Assembly (NCBI GenBank): GCA_963691755.1
Contig: OY829366.1
Coordinates: 1,860,001 to 1,924,000, forward strand
Direction: 5' to 3'
Source of the DNA: Dinoroseobacter sp013215265
GTDB taxonomy: Bacteria; Pseudomonadota; Alphaproteobacteria; Rhodobacterales; Rhodobacteraceae
DNA length: 64,000 nucleotides
The position numbers and the translations under genes were made by a program. The notes under the pieces were generated by a model. The model made no database searches, was not told the origin of the DNA, and saw nothing but the letters and a program-made list of their open reading frames with translations. Shown here one piece after another: positions 34,489-42,411 of this stretch; within the stretch, counting starts at the first letter, position 1; each line of letters starts with the position of its first letter.

Positions 34489-35514
34489 ATGCTCCGCCGC
34501 CTTGCCCCGAACCAGCCAGAAAGCTTTGCTTTCACGCCCGCGAACCTCGCATGGGCAGAAGGACAGATCAGCAAGTATCCTGAGGGCCGTCAGGCCAGCG
34601 CGATCATTCCGCTTTTGTGGCGCGCGCAGGAACAGGAAGGCTGGCTGAGCCGTCCGGCAATCGAGGCAGTGGCCCGAATGCTAGACCTTGCCTATATTCG
34701 TGCGCTCGAAGTGGCGACTTTCTACTTTATGTTCCAGCTCCATCCTGTTGGAAATGTTGCGCATATCCAAATTTGCGGAACGACGACCTGCATGATTTGT
34801 GGTGCAGAAGACCTTGTGGCCGTTTGCCAAGAAAAGATCGCCGCCAAACCGTTCATGCTAAGCGAAGATGGTAAGTTTTCGTGGGAAGAAGTTGAATGTC
34901 TGGGGGCCTGTGCGAACGCTCCGATGGCGCAGATTGGCAAAGATTACTATGAAGACCTCACGGCTGAAAACTTTGGTGCTATTCTCGACAAACTGGCCGC
35001 TGGCACTGTGCCAAAGCCCGGCCCACAGAATGGGCGCTATGCTGCGGAACCTCTGGGTGGCCTGACTTCACTGACCGCCTACGCAAAGCCTGACGATCCC
35101 AATAACGCGAGCGTTGGTCTTGCTGTGGAACTGGGTGACACGGTTAAACGCATTGATGGCACTGCGGTGCCTTTGTTGACGCCATGGCGTGGCGTAGAGG
35201 TGAAAGCTCCCAAAGCGGCCGCAAAGGCAAAACCTGTCGCGAAAGCGCCCGCCACCGATAGCGGTCAGGATGACCTGAAGCTTTTGAAAGGCGTTGGCCC
35301 CAAGCTTGAAGAAAAATTGCATGGCCTGGGCGTCACGAGCTTTGCCCAGGTTGCGGCGTGGGGACCCGAAGATATTGCCGATATGGACGACAAATTATCT
35401 TTTAAAGGCCGCATCGAACGCGACGGCTGGGTAGAGCAAGCGAAGTCGCTCGCCGAAGGGGGCGAGACAGAATTCTCAAAGCGCGCTAAGAAGGCAGATA
35501 TCTACGAAACCTAA
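34489..35514 (+). CDS. nuoE: NADH-quinone oxidoreductase subunit E with C-terminal H3TH-type extension
   Basis: A 341-residue protein, much longer than a minimal NuoE (about 160-240). Residues 1-180 are the thioredoxin-like [2Fe-2S] subunit of the NADH module with ligands C96-x4-C101 (ICGTTTC) and C137-x3-C141 (CLGAC). A Pro/Ala/Lys-rich linker (about 230-258) leads to a 73-residue domain (259-332) with LLKGVGPKLEEKL, a helix-hairpin-helix turn. This resembles the COG3743-type helix-3-turn-helix domains also seen fused to some alphaproteobacterial ribosomal L21. Its job in complex I is unknown; the next gene carries a near copy. Confidence 0.95.
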   Translation: MLRRLAPNQPESFAFTPANLAWAEGQISKYPEGRQASAIIPLLWRAQEQEGWLSRPAIEAVARMLDLAYIRALEVATFYFMFQLHPVGNVAHIQICGTTTCMICGAEDLVAVCQEKIAAKPFMLSEDGKFSWEEVECLGACANAPMAQIGKDYYEDLTAENFGAILDKLAAGTVPKPGPQNGRYAAEPLGGLTSLTAYAKPDDPNNASVGLAVELGDTVKRIDGTAVPLLTPWRGVEVKAPKAAAKAKPVAKAPATDSGQDDLKLLKGVGPKLEEKLHGLGVTSFAQVAAWGPEDIADMDDKLSFKGRIERDGWVEQAKSLAEGGETEFSKRAKKADIYET

Positions 35515-35539
35515 GAATGGGAAAACGAGGGATATCGGT

Positions 35540-36181
35540 ATGAACAAAACCTCAGATAAGTTCTTTTGTACGCTTGTATGTCTAGTGGTTGCCTCGCTTG
35601 CGGGCTTTGCAGCGATGGCTGCGCTTATAATGGTTGGCGGCTGGTCCGTTATGCAGGCGCTGTTCGCAGCAGCGGTGGTCTGGGCTGTTTTGTCGGCCTT
35701 GTTGATCACCATGATCTGCAATGGTTCGCGCGAGACGCCAGAAGAAGCCAGAGCGCGCGTCGAGACAGAGATGGCAGAGGCAAAAGCCCGCGCAACTGGC
35801 GCGTCGATCCCCACTGCAACCAAACCTGCCGCGGCTTCTCCTTCTCCAGCGGTAGCCGCCTCGGAGCCAACACCTGAACCAGCTGCGCCAGCACCAACGC
35901 CCAAGGTTTCTGAGACACCAGCTTCCGCTGCGACCAGTGGTCCAGATGATCTGAAGCTTCTCAAAGGTGTCGGACCCAAACTGGAAGATAAGTTGCACGC
36001 GAATGGCGTGACCAGCTTCGCGCAGATCGCAGGGTGGGGACCGGCCGAGATTGCCGACATGGACGACAAGCTGTCCTTCAAAGGACGGATTGATCGCGAT
36101 GGCTGGGTCGAACAAGCCAAGATACTCGCCAGTGGTGGCGAAACCGAATTTTCCAAGCGAGGCGAAGGGAAGAACGGATAA
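35540..36181 (+). CDS. Membrane protein carrying a second copy of the NuoE-type H3TH domain
   Basis: A 213-residue protein. Two membrane spans (about 12-32 and 37-58) are followed by a charged helix (64-85), a flexible Pro/Ala/Thr-rich linker (86-134) and a C-terminal helix-hairpin-helix domain (135-207). Aligned by eye, this domain is identical to residues 260-331 of the adjacent NuoE at 62 of 72 positions. It appears to be a membrane-tethered paralogue of the NuoE extension, probably from local duplication. The function is unknown. Confidence 0.82.
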   Translation: MNKTSDKFFCTLVCLVVASLAGFAAMAALIMVGGWSVMQALFAAAVVWAVLSALLITMICNGSRETPEEARARVETEMAEAKARATGASIPTATKPAAASPSPAVAASEPTPEPAAPAPTPKVSETPASAATSGPDDLKLLKGVGPKLEDKLHANGVTSFAQIAGWGPAEIADMDDKLSFKGRIDRDGWVEQAKILASGGETEFSKRGEGKNG

Positions 36182-36189
36182 CATACGCA

Positions 36190-36417
36190 ATGACCAACAA
36201 AGCTGACCAACTTGCCTTAGCCAAACAGGCCCGTCTGGCCGCGATCGTTATCGCAGTCACCGGGGTAGTTTGGCTTTTGGCGGTCAGCTTTGGTGGGCAA
36301 CTGGGTCTGCCGGTGCGTTTTGTCTTCCTGATCGATCTCGCAGCGCTTGCGGCGTTTTTCTTCGCCCTGGTGTTACTTTTTCGCGTCTGGCGAGTCCGCC
36401 AGACCATGGGAGACTAA
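36190..36417 (+). CDS. DUF5337-like small membrane protein
   Basis: A 75-residue protein with two spans (about 17-37 and 44-66) and a basic C-terminus. It resembles DUF5337, a small family I associate with nuo operons of Rhodobacteraceae; the name is from memory of the family. It begins 8 bases after the H3TH membrane protein and ends 3 bases before nuoF. Confidence 0.75.
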   Translation: MTNKADQLALAKQARLAAIVIAVTGVVWLLAVSFGGQLGLPVRFVFLIDLAALAAFFFALVLLFRVWRVRQTMGD

Positions 36418-36420
36418 AGC

Positions 36421-37716
36421 ATGTTGCAAGATCAGGACCGGATCTTCACCAATATCTACGGAATGCACGATCGCAGCCTGAAGGGCGCGATCAAGCGGGG
36501 TCATTGGGATGGCACCAAGGAGCTGATCGGGCTGGGTCGTGACAAGATCATCGACATCATGAAGGCCTCTGGTCTGCGTGGTCGTGGTGGTGCAGGCTTT
36601 CCGACAGGCTTGAAGTGGTCCTTCATGCCCAAGGAAAGTGATGGGCGGCCGGCATATCTGGTAGTGAATGCAGACGAATCCGAGCCCGGCACCTGCAAAG
36701 ACCGCGAGATCATGCGTCACGATCCGCACACATTGATCGAAGGCTGTCTGATTGCGTCTTTCGCAATGAACGCGCATGCCTGCTACATCTACATTCGAGG
36801 TGAATATATCCGGGAAAAAGAAGCGCTTCAGGCTGCGATTGACGAGGCTTATGCCGCCGGCCTGGTTGGGAAGAACGCCTGCAAATCGGGCTGGGATTTC
36901 GATATTTACCTTCATCACGGGGCAGGGGCCTATATCTGTGGTGAGGAAACGGCGCTGTTGGAAAGCCTTGAGGGGCGCAAAGGCATGCCGCGCATGAAGC
37001 CACCATTCCCAGCGGGCGCGGGTCTGTATGGTTGCCCCACCACGGTAAATAACGTGGAATCGATTGCGGTTGTTCCGACGATCCTGCGTCGCGGCGGTGA
37101 CTGGTTCGCAGGCTTTGGACGCCCAAACAACACCGGCACCAAGCTCTTTGCGATTTCAGGACACGTAAACAACCCATGCGTGGTCGAAGAGGCCATGAGC
37201 ATCGGTTTTGAGGAGCTGATCGACCGCCACTGCGGTGGAATTCGCGGCGGTTGGGCCAATCTGAAGGCGGTTATCCCCGGAGGGTCCTCGGTGCCGTGTC
37301 TGCCACGCGATGTGATGAAAGATGCGATTATGGATTTTGACTGGCTGCGGGAGCAGCGGTCGGGTCTGGGAACCGCAGCGGTCATCGTGATGGATCAGTC
37401 CACTGATATTATCAAAGCAATCTGGCGCCTTTCGAAGTTCTATAAGCATGAAAGCTGCGGCCAGTGCACACCGTGTCGTGAAGGCACGGGCTGGATGATG
37501 CGGGTTATGGAACGTTTGGTGACCGGCGAAGCCGAGGTCGAAGAGATCGACATGTTGCTTGATGTGACAAAGCAGGTCGAAGGCCATACCATCTGTGCCT
37601 TAGGCGATGCAGCGGCTTGGCCAATTCAGGGCCTTGTGCGCCACTTCCGTGACGAGATCGAGGACCGCATCAAGGCCAAGCGAACCGGGCGCGTTAGTGC
37701 GGTAGCTGCGGAATAA
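36421..37716 (+). CDS. nuoF: NADH-quinone oxidoreductase subunit F
   Basis: A 431-residue 51-kDa subunit that binds NADH and FMN and the N3 cluster. It has the glycine-rich FMN/NADH loop GLRGRGGAGFPTGLKW (51-66), ADESEPGTCKDRE, and the [4Fe-4S] ligands C346, C349, C352 (ESCGQCTPCREGT) and C392 (TICALGDAAAW). All are intact. It forms the electron-input module with NuoE and NuoG. Confidence 0.98.
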   Translation: MLQDQDRIFTNIYGMHDRSLKGAIKRGHWDGTKELIGLGRDKIIDIMKASGLRGRGGAGFPTGLKWSFMPKESDGRPAYLVVNADESEPGTCKDREIMRHDPHTLIEGCLIASFAMNAHACYIYIRGEYIREKEALQAAIDEAYAAGLVGKNACKSGWDFDIYLHHGAGAYICGEETALLESLEGRKGMPRMKPPFPAGAGLYGCPTTVNNVESIAVVPTILRRGGDWFAGFGRPNNTGTKLFAISGHVNNPCVVEEAMSIGFEELIDRHCGGIRGGWANLKAVIPGGSSVPCLPRDVMKDAIMDFDWLREQRSGLGTAAVIVMDQSTDIIKAIWRLSKFYKHESCGQCTPCREGTGWMMRVMERLVTGEAEVEEIDMLLDVTKQVEGHTICALGDAAAWPIQGLVRHFRDEIEDRIKAKRTGRVSAVAAE

Positions 37717-37732
37717 GCCAGTAAAAGCACCA

Positions 37733-38185
37733 ATGAAGAAACATCTTGCCGAACTGAATGTCGGACGCCTTGTTGCGCCGACCGACGACCCTCGAGTTGC
37801 AGAATTCATGGACAACCTTGACCGTGTCAATGGGCTGGGCAAACGCATGCCGGGGTTTGTCTGGATGATGGAAGGGTCTGGTGAGCCAGGCGCTGGCAAT
37901 ACGGAAAATGCAATCGGGGACGATCCGCAGTTTGTGGCTAACCTGACGGTCTGGAAGGATCTGGCAAGCCTGAAGACGTTCGTATTTGAAACCATACACA
38001 ATCGCTTCCTGACCCGGCGCAGTGAATGGTTCTCTGCACTTGGGGATAAACACTTTGTCATGTGGTGGGTTGAGCCGGGGCACCAACCAAGTCTCGAAGA
38101 AGCGTTGGAACGTTTGGAACATCTCCGTTTGCATGGCGCGACTGATTTCGCCTTTGGCTGGGCCTACGCTTTGGACCATCAGTAA
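37733..38185 (+). CDS. DUF3291 domain-containing protein
   Basis: A 150-residue soluble protein resembling DUF3291 (HLAELNVGRLVAP at the N-terminus, LTVWKDLASLKTFVFET in the middle, HFVMWWVEPGHQPSLEEA near the end). This suggests a ferredoxin-like alpha/beta-barrel fold of the heme-degrading monooxygenase/DUF3291 type. No catalytic role is established. It lies 16 bases after nuoF. Confidence 0.78.
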   Translation: MKKHLAELNVGRLVAPTDDPRVAEFMDNLDRVNGLGKRMPGFVWMMEGSGEPGAGNTENAIGDDPQFVANLTVWKDLASLKTFVFETIHNRFLTRRSEWFSALGDKHFVMWWVEPGHQPSLEEALERLEHLRLHGATDFAFGWAYALDHQ

Positions 38186-38328
38186 AATCCCTCAACCTGA
38201 TACAACAGACACAGACGTCGCGATGTGCGTTAGACTTGATCCAAATGGTCAGATCTCAGGCATGACGCAGCACTGACGATACCCCCTTAAGTTCCCAGCT
38301 CAGAACACGTTGTGAAGGAGACCATTTG

Positions 38329-38751
38329 ATGAGTGCACAATTTGCCAACTACGGCCATGCGATCGCAGCTTTGGCGGGGTGGGGACTGTTAATGATGGTT
38401 CTATCGCTTCTGTCGACCTCTCGCCTGAATTCAGACAACCGCACCACGAGTGGTCTGCCGAGACGTGAGTATTCAGATCCCGGGTATCGCCGCTTCCGCG
38501 CTTATGCAAACGCAGTGGAAACGACGGGGCCGTTTCTTGCGGTGACACTCGCCGCAATCCTGATTGGGGCGAACCCGTTTTGGGTCAACCTGCTGGCTTC
38601 GGTGTTTCTGGTCTCCCGGATCGTGACGGCCCTGATCCATATGTTCACAGAAAATCAAAATGCGCGCTCTGCCAGTTATATTGTTGGATGGCTATGCATG
38701 CTTGGATTGGCAATCTTCTCGATCCTGGGTGCTTTTTCTGGCGTTGCCTGA
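38329..38751 (+). CDS. MAPEG family membrane protein
   Basis: A 140-residue four-span protein of the MAPEG (membrane-associated eicosanoid/glutathione metabolism) family. The recognisable part is YRRFRAYANAVETTGPF after the first span, followed by NPFWVNLLASVFLVSRIVTA. Family members include membrane glutathione transferases; bacterial ones are mostly uncharacterised. The ATG at 38329 has AAGGAG eight bases upstream; a TTG one codon earlier is not needed. It lies about 140 bp after DUF3291, the first sizeable gap inside the nuo region. Confidence 0.85.
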   Translation: MSAQFANYGHAIAALAGWGLLMMVLSLLSTSRLNSDNRTTSGLPRREYSDPGYRRFRAYANAVETTGPFLAVTLAAILIGANPFWVNLLASVFLVSRIVTALIHMFTENQNARSASYIVGWLCMLGLAIFSILGAFSGVA

Positions 38752-38858
38752 CCGTCCATCTCCAAAAGCCGTTTCTAGACGGATCAGCGCACAACAGGTC
38801 TCGTGAAAACGCGCATTAAGCTTTGACACTCTGATGTTGATAGGGGAGTGCTGATGCT

Positions 38859-39260
38859 ATGAAACATTTGACCTTATCTGTCGCGCTGTCGCTTATGACT
38901 GGATCAGCCTTGGCTGAGGACCTGCGTCCTGCACCGGACTATTATGTCGACACGCTCTTTGCGTTGACGATGGCGGAAGCACTGGCCACATCATGCTCGA
39001 CCATGGGGATGGATCTGTTGGCTGCAGGTGCCGCGACAAGTGAGCTCCAAGAAAAGCTTGAATCTGACGGCTTTGACCGGGACCAGCCTTTCGCGCAAAT
39101 GATCGATCCCGCACCTGCTTTACGAACCCTGCAAGAGACGTTTCTTGAAAAACACCCAAACCTTGCCTCGCCCGACGAAGCGCAGGTATGCGCCGTCGCG
39201 CGTGCGGAATTGGAAGAAGGGTCCCTTGTTGGGCGTTACCTCAACGCGGGGGTCGAGTAG
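38859..39260 (+). CDS. DUF5333-like secreted protein, copy 1
   Basis: A 133-residue exported protein with a signal peptide (LSLMTGSALA before EDLRP). The mature part is helical and has two cysteines, C46 (LATSCSTMG) and C111 (AQVCAVARAELEEGS), likely to form a disulfide. GGGGAG precedes the start by 10 bases. It resembles DUF5333. The next gene encodes a diverged second copy with the same cysteine spacing, so they are tandem paralogues in the nuo operon. The function is unknown. Confidence 0.75.
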   Translation: MKHLTLSVALSLMTGSALAEDLRPAPDYYVDTLFALTMAEALATSCSTMGMDLLAAGAATSELQEKLESDGFDRDQPFAQMIDPAPALRTLQETFLEKHPNLASPDEAQVCAVARAELEEGSLVGRYLNAGVE

Positions 39261-39340
39261 CCAGTTTGGCGAGGGATCGCCGATAACACGGGTCGGCTAT
39301 TGCCTAGCAGTTGGCTGATGCCCCTATTTTGCGGCATCTT

Positions 39341-39363
39341 GGACGCCCGGAGCGTCTTTTTTT
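39341..39363 (+). terminator. Intrinsic terminator/attenuator inside the nuo gene cluster
   Basis: A stem GGACGC / GCGTCT (five Watson-Crick pairs plus a G-U pair) with loop CCGGA, followed by seven T residues in a row. It lies between the two DUF5333 genes, immediately before the GGAG ribosome site of the second. If active it would split the nuo transcript or limit expression of nuoG onward. Confidence 0.75.
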
Positions 39364-39375
39364 GGAGCGACTCAT

Positions 39376-39783
39376 ATGCGTATATCTATTTTGGCTTTCG
39401 GTGCGTTTCTGGCTTCTAGCCCGGCTACGGCAACTGATTTCCAGCCGCTTCGGGAGGATCCCGAAATCGCAAATGGCGTTTTGTCCTATGCGGTCGCGGA
39501 TTTCCTGCGAGAAAATTGTTCGCAGATTGAAGAACGCACAGTACGTGGGAAGGTCTTTCTGCTAAGCCTTGTGACCCGAGCGCAGTCTTTGGGATTCAGT
39601 CTTGATGAAGCCACGGCCTATGTTGATGACCCGGTCGAACAAGAACGGGTACAGGTGCAGGCGATGGCATATTTGAGGTCTCAAGGGCTCCCCGAAGACC
39701 CGCAAGAATCAGATTGGTGTCGTGTTGGAATGGCCGAATTGGACAAGCGAACACCGGTGCCCTTGATGGTTCGCAAACGCTGA
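39376..39783 (+). CDS. DUF5333-like secreted protein, copy 2
   Basis: A 135-residue exported protein (signal MRISILAFGAFLASSPATA). The mature domain parallels copy 1: an N-terminal helix with C48 (LRENCSQIE) and a C-terminal helix with C115 (DWCRVGMAELDK), again one cysteine pair about 65 residues apart. GGAG lies eight bases before the ATG, right after the terminator's T run. Sequence identity to copy 1 is low outside these positions, so the duplication is old. Confidence 0.72.
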   Translation: MRISILAFGAFLASSPATATDFQPLREDPEIANGVLSYAVADFLRENCSQIEERTVRGKVFLLSLVTRAQSLGFSLDEATAYVDDPVEQERVQVQAMAYLRSQGLPEDPQESDWCRVGMAELDKRTPVPLMVRKR

Positions 39784-39788
39784 TTCAG

Positions 39789-39807
39789 CGGCGCGTGAAC
39801 GCCGTTT
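39789..39807 (+). other. Weak hairpin after DUF5333 copy 2
   Basis: A stem CGGCG / CGCCG with a 6-nt loop, then TTT. It sits 6 bases after the stop of the second DUF5333 gene and about 140 bp before nuoG. It is too short in stem and U tract to call a terminator with confidence. Confidence 0.3.
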
Positions 39808-39947
39808 GGAAAATGCGGTCTGTAAACCCATAAGAATTGGGACGCAGCGCCGCATTTACCCTCGCGTCTCATCGTCTATCACGGTATGCAACCGCACCGG
39901 GACGGGGCCCTGCGCAGCTGCGTGCGCCCTTTTGAGAGAGACGCCAC

Positions 39948-41969
39948 ATGAGTGACCTTCGCAAAATCATTATCGACGACAACGAGATCGAATGTGATCC
40001 GGCGATGACCTTGATCCAGGCATGTGAGCAAGCCGGCATCGAAGTGCCGCGTTTTTGCTACCATGAACGCTTGTCGATCGCGGGAAACTGCCGGATGTGC
40101 CTTGTCGAGGTCGTTGGCGGTCCACCAAAGCCCGCGGCGTCTTGCGCGATGCAGGTGCGGGATCTGCGTCCGGGACCTGAAGGCCAGCCACCAGTGGTCA
40201 AAACAAATTCGCCCATGGTCAAGAAGGCCCGCGAAGGCGTGATGGAATTCCTACTGATCAACCACCCGCTTGATTGCCCAATCTGCGATCAGGGCGGTGA
40301 GTGTGACCTGCAGGACCAGGCCATGGCGTATGGCGTAGATTTCTCGCGCTATCGCGAGCCGAAGCGTGCAAGCGAAGACCTCGATCTCGGGCCGCTGGTC
40401 GAAACTCATATGACGCGCTGCATCTCCTGCACCCGCTGCGTACGTTTCACGACCGAAGTCGCCGGCATCCACCAGATGGGCCAGACCGGTCGGGGTGAAG
40501 ACGCCGAGATCACCAGCTATCTGGGCCAGACACTCGAATCCAACATGCAGGGCAACATTATTGACCTGTGTCCTGTTGGGGCGCTGGTGTCGAAACCTTA
40601 TGCATTTACCGCGCGTCCCTGGGAACTCACCAAGACCGAAACCATCGATGTGATGGATGCGCTCGGCTCCAATATTCGTGTCGACACCAAGGGCCGTGAA
40701 GTGATGCGCATCCTCCCGCGCAACCATGACGGTGTGAACGAAGAATGGATTTCCGACAAAACGCGCTTTGTCTGGGACGGGCTGCGTCGGCAGCGGTTGG
40801 ACCGCCCCTATGTGCGCGAAAACGGCAAACTGCGTCCTGCCTCATGGGGGGAAGCGCTTGGCAAGGCGGCAGAGGCTCTAAAAGGCGCGTCGAAAGTTGC
40901 TGGTCTGGTTGGCGATCTCGTGCCTGTTGAGGCCGCCTTTGCCCTGAAGCAGATCGTTGACGGGCTTGGCGGCTCGGTTGAGTGTCGTACGGACGGCGCA
41001 AAACTTCCCGCGGGCAATCGGTCTGCCTATGTGGGTACGGCTTCCATTGAAGACGTAGACACCGCAGAAGCAATCATGTTGATCGGGTGCAATCCGCGCC
41101 AAGAAGCCCCGGTTCTGAATGCGCGTATCCGTAAGGCTTGGAGTGCTGGCGCGCAGATCGGGATCATCGGCGAGAATGTTGATCTGACCTATCCTGCCCA
41201 TCACTTGGGCACTGGTCCTGCGACGATCCGCGAACATGTCGGCAAGGACCATTCTGGGGTTCACGAAAAGCCGTCTGTTGTCATTGTGGGGCAGGGCGCC
41301 CTGATGCGTGAGGACGGCGACGCTGTTCTGGCCGAGGCGATGAAACTGGCAGAAGCCACAAAGTCCACCTTTATGGTTTTGCACGCAGCAGCAGGTCGCG
41401 TTGGCGCGATGGATATTGGTGCTGTGACAGATGGCGGGATAACCGCTGCGCTTGACGGTGCCGATGTTGTTTATGCGCTGGGTGTGGACGAAGGCGACAT
41501 TCCTTCGGGTCCGACCGTCATCTATCAGGGCAGCCATGGTGATCGCGGCGCGCATCGCGCCGACATTATTCTGCCGGGTGCTGCCTACACCGAAGAGCAG
41601 GGTCTCTTCGTGAATACTGAAGGTCGCCCTCAGCTTGCACTGCGTGCAGGTTTTGCACCCGGGGAAGCCAAGGAAAACTGGGCTATCTTGCGGGCGCTCT
41701 CGGGCGAAATGGGTAAAGCGTTGCCTTACGACACGCTTGCGGCCCTGCGTCAGGCCTTAGTGGCAGAGGTTCCACATCTGGAGGCGATCGACGAAGTCCC
41801 TGAAAACGCGTGGGACGTACCGGCGGCCGGTGAGCTGGGCGATACGGCTTTCGCGAATGCGGTGCAGGATTTCTACCTGACAAATCCAATTGCACGCGCG
41901 AGCGCGCTGATGGCTGAGTTGAGCGCAAACGCCAAAGCGCGCGCTGAGGCGCCGATTGCAGCGGAGTAA
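39948..41969 (+). CDS. nuoG: NADH-quinone oxidoreductase subunit G
   Basis: A 673-residue iron-sulfur subunit, the short form lacking the extra N7 cluster region of E. coli. The [2Fe-2S] ligands are C37, C48, C51 and C66. The His-ligated [4Fe-4S] has H106, C110, C113 and C119. The next [4Fe-4S] has C158, C161, C164 and C208. The C-terminal two thirds are a degenerate molybdopterin-oxidoreductase-type domain. A long (165 bp) leader precedes it. Confidence 0.97.
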   Translation: MSDLRKIIIDDNEIECDPAMTLIQACEQAGIEVPRFCYHERLSIAGNCRMCLVEVVGGPPKPAASCAMQVRDLRPGPEGQPPVVKTNSPMVKKAREGVMEFLLINHPLDCPICDQGGECDLQDQAMAYGVDFSRYREPKRASEDLDLGPLVETHMTRCISCTRCVRFTTEVAGIHQMGQTGRGEDAEITSYLGQTLESNMQGNIIDLCPVGALVSKPYAFTARPWELTKTETIDVMDALGSNIRVDTKGREVMRILPRNHDGVNEEWISDKTRFVWDGLRRQRLDRPYVRENGKLRPASWGEALGKAAEALKGASKVAGLVGDLVPVEAAFALKQIVDGLGGSVECRTDGAKLPAGNRSAYVGTASIEDVDTAEAIMLIGCNPRQEAPVLNARIRKAWSAGAQIGIIGENVDLTYPAHHLGTGPATIREHVGKDHSGVHEKPSVVIVGQGALMREDGDAVLAEAMKLAEATKSTFMVLHAAAGRVGAMDIGAVTDGGITAALDGADVVYALGVDEGDIPSGPTVIYQGSHGDRGAHRADIILPGAAYTEEQGLFVNTEGRPQLALRAGFAPGEAKENWAILRALSGEMGKALPYDTLAALRQALVAEVPHLEAIDEVPENAWDVPAAGELGDTAFANAVQDFYLTNPIARASALMAELSANAKARAEAPIAAE

Positions 41970-41974
41970 ACGAG

Positions 41975-42373
41975 GTGCCGAAATGGCCTTTCCTCATCTT
42001 GAGTGCTGGGATGCTGGGAGCCTGCGAAGTGGCAGAGCAACCAACGCGACCACAGGCCGATCGGGAGTTCACCTATGAAGGCGTTGCGACGCAATTGCTG
42101 GCCGATGACCTCGTCAATTTCCACGTGGAAATGGGCGGAGAACCGGTTCGCGATGACTTGGCGCTTTACGCGCGCTGCGCCGCAGCGCAATACGCGCTCA
42201 TCCGGGGCTACGGCTTTGCGCGACATGTGCGCACAACGGTATACAAAGAGGGTGGTCTTTGGCGTGGAGATGCGGTTTACACCATCTCGCCAGCGCTCCC
42301 CGAAGGGTTGCAAACCCTCGACGCTGAAGTCGTCGTTGCGGATTGCGCAGAGAACGGGATACCCACGGTCTGA
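41975..42373 (+). CDS. Putative lipoprotein between nuoG and nuoH
   Basis: A 132-residue protein with a lipoprotein signal (MPKWPFLILSAGMLGAC, lipobox LGAC, C17). The start is GTG, with GGAG from the end of nuoG eight bases upstream. Mature residues include two further cysteines (YARCAAAQYALI and VVADCAENG). The pattern of a helix with ARCAAAQYALIRGYGFARH followed by strands may be a small periplasmic alpha/beta domain. No family is recognised. It is cotranscribed with the flanking nuo genes. Confidence 0.72.
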   Translation: MPKWPFLILSAGMLGACEVAEQPTRPQADREFTYEGVATQLLADDLVNFHVEMGGEPVRDDLALYARCAAAQYALIRGYGFARHVRTTVYKEGGLWRGDAVYTISPALPEGLQTLDAEVVVADCAENGIPTV

Positions 42374-42411
42374 CGGGGCCGCAGGAAAAGACAGGACGAG
42401 AGTAACGCGCT

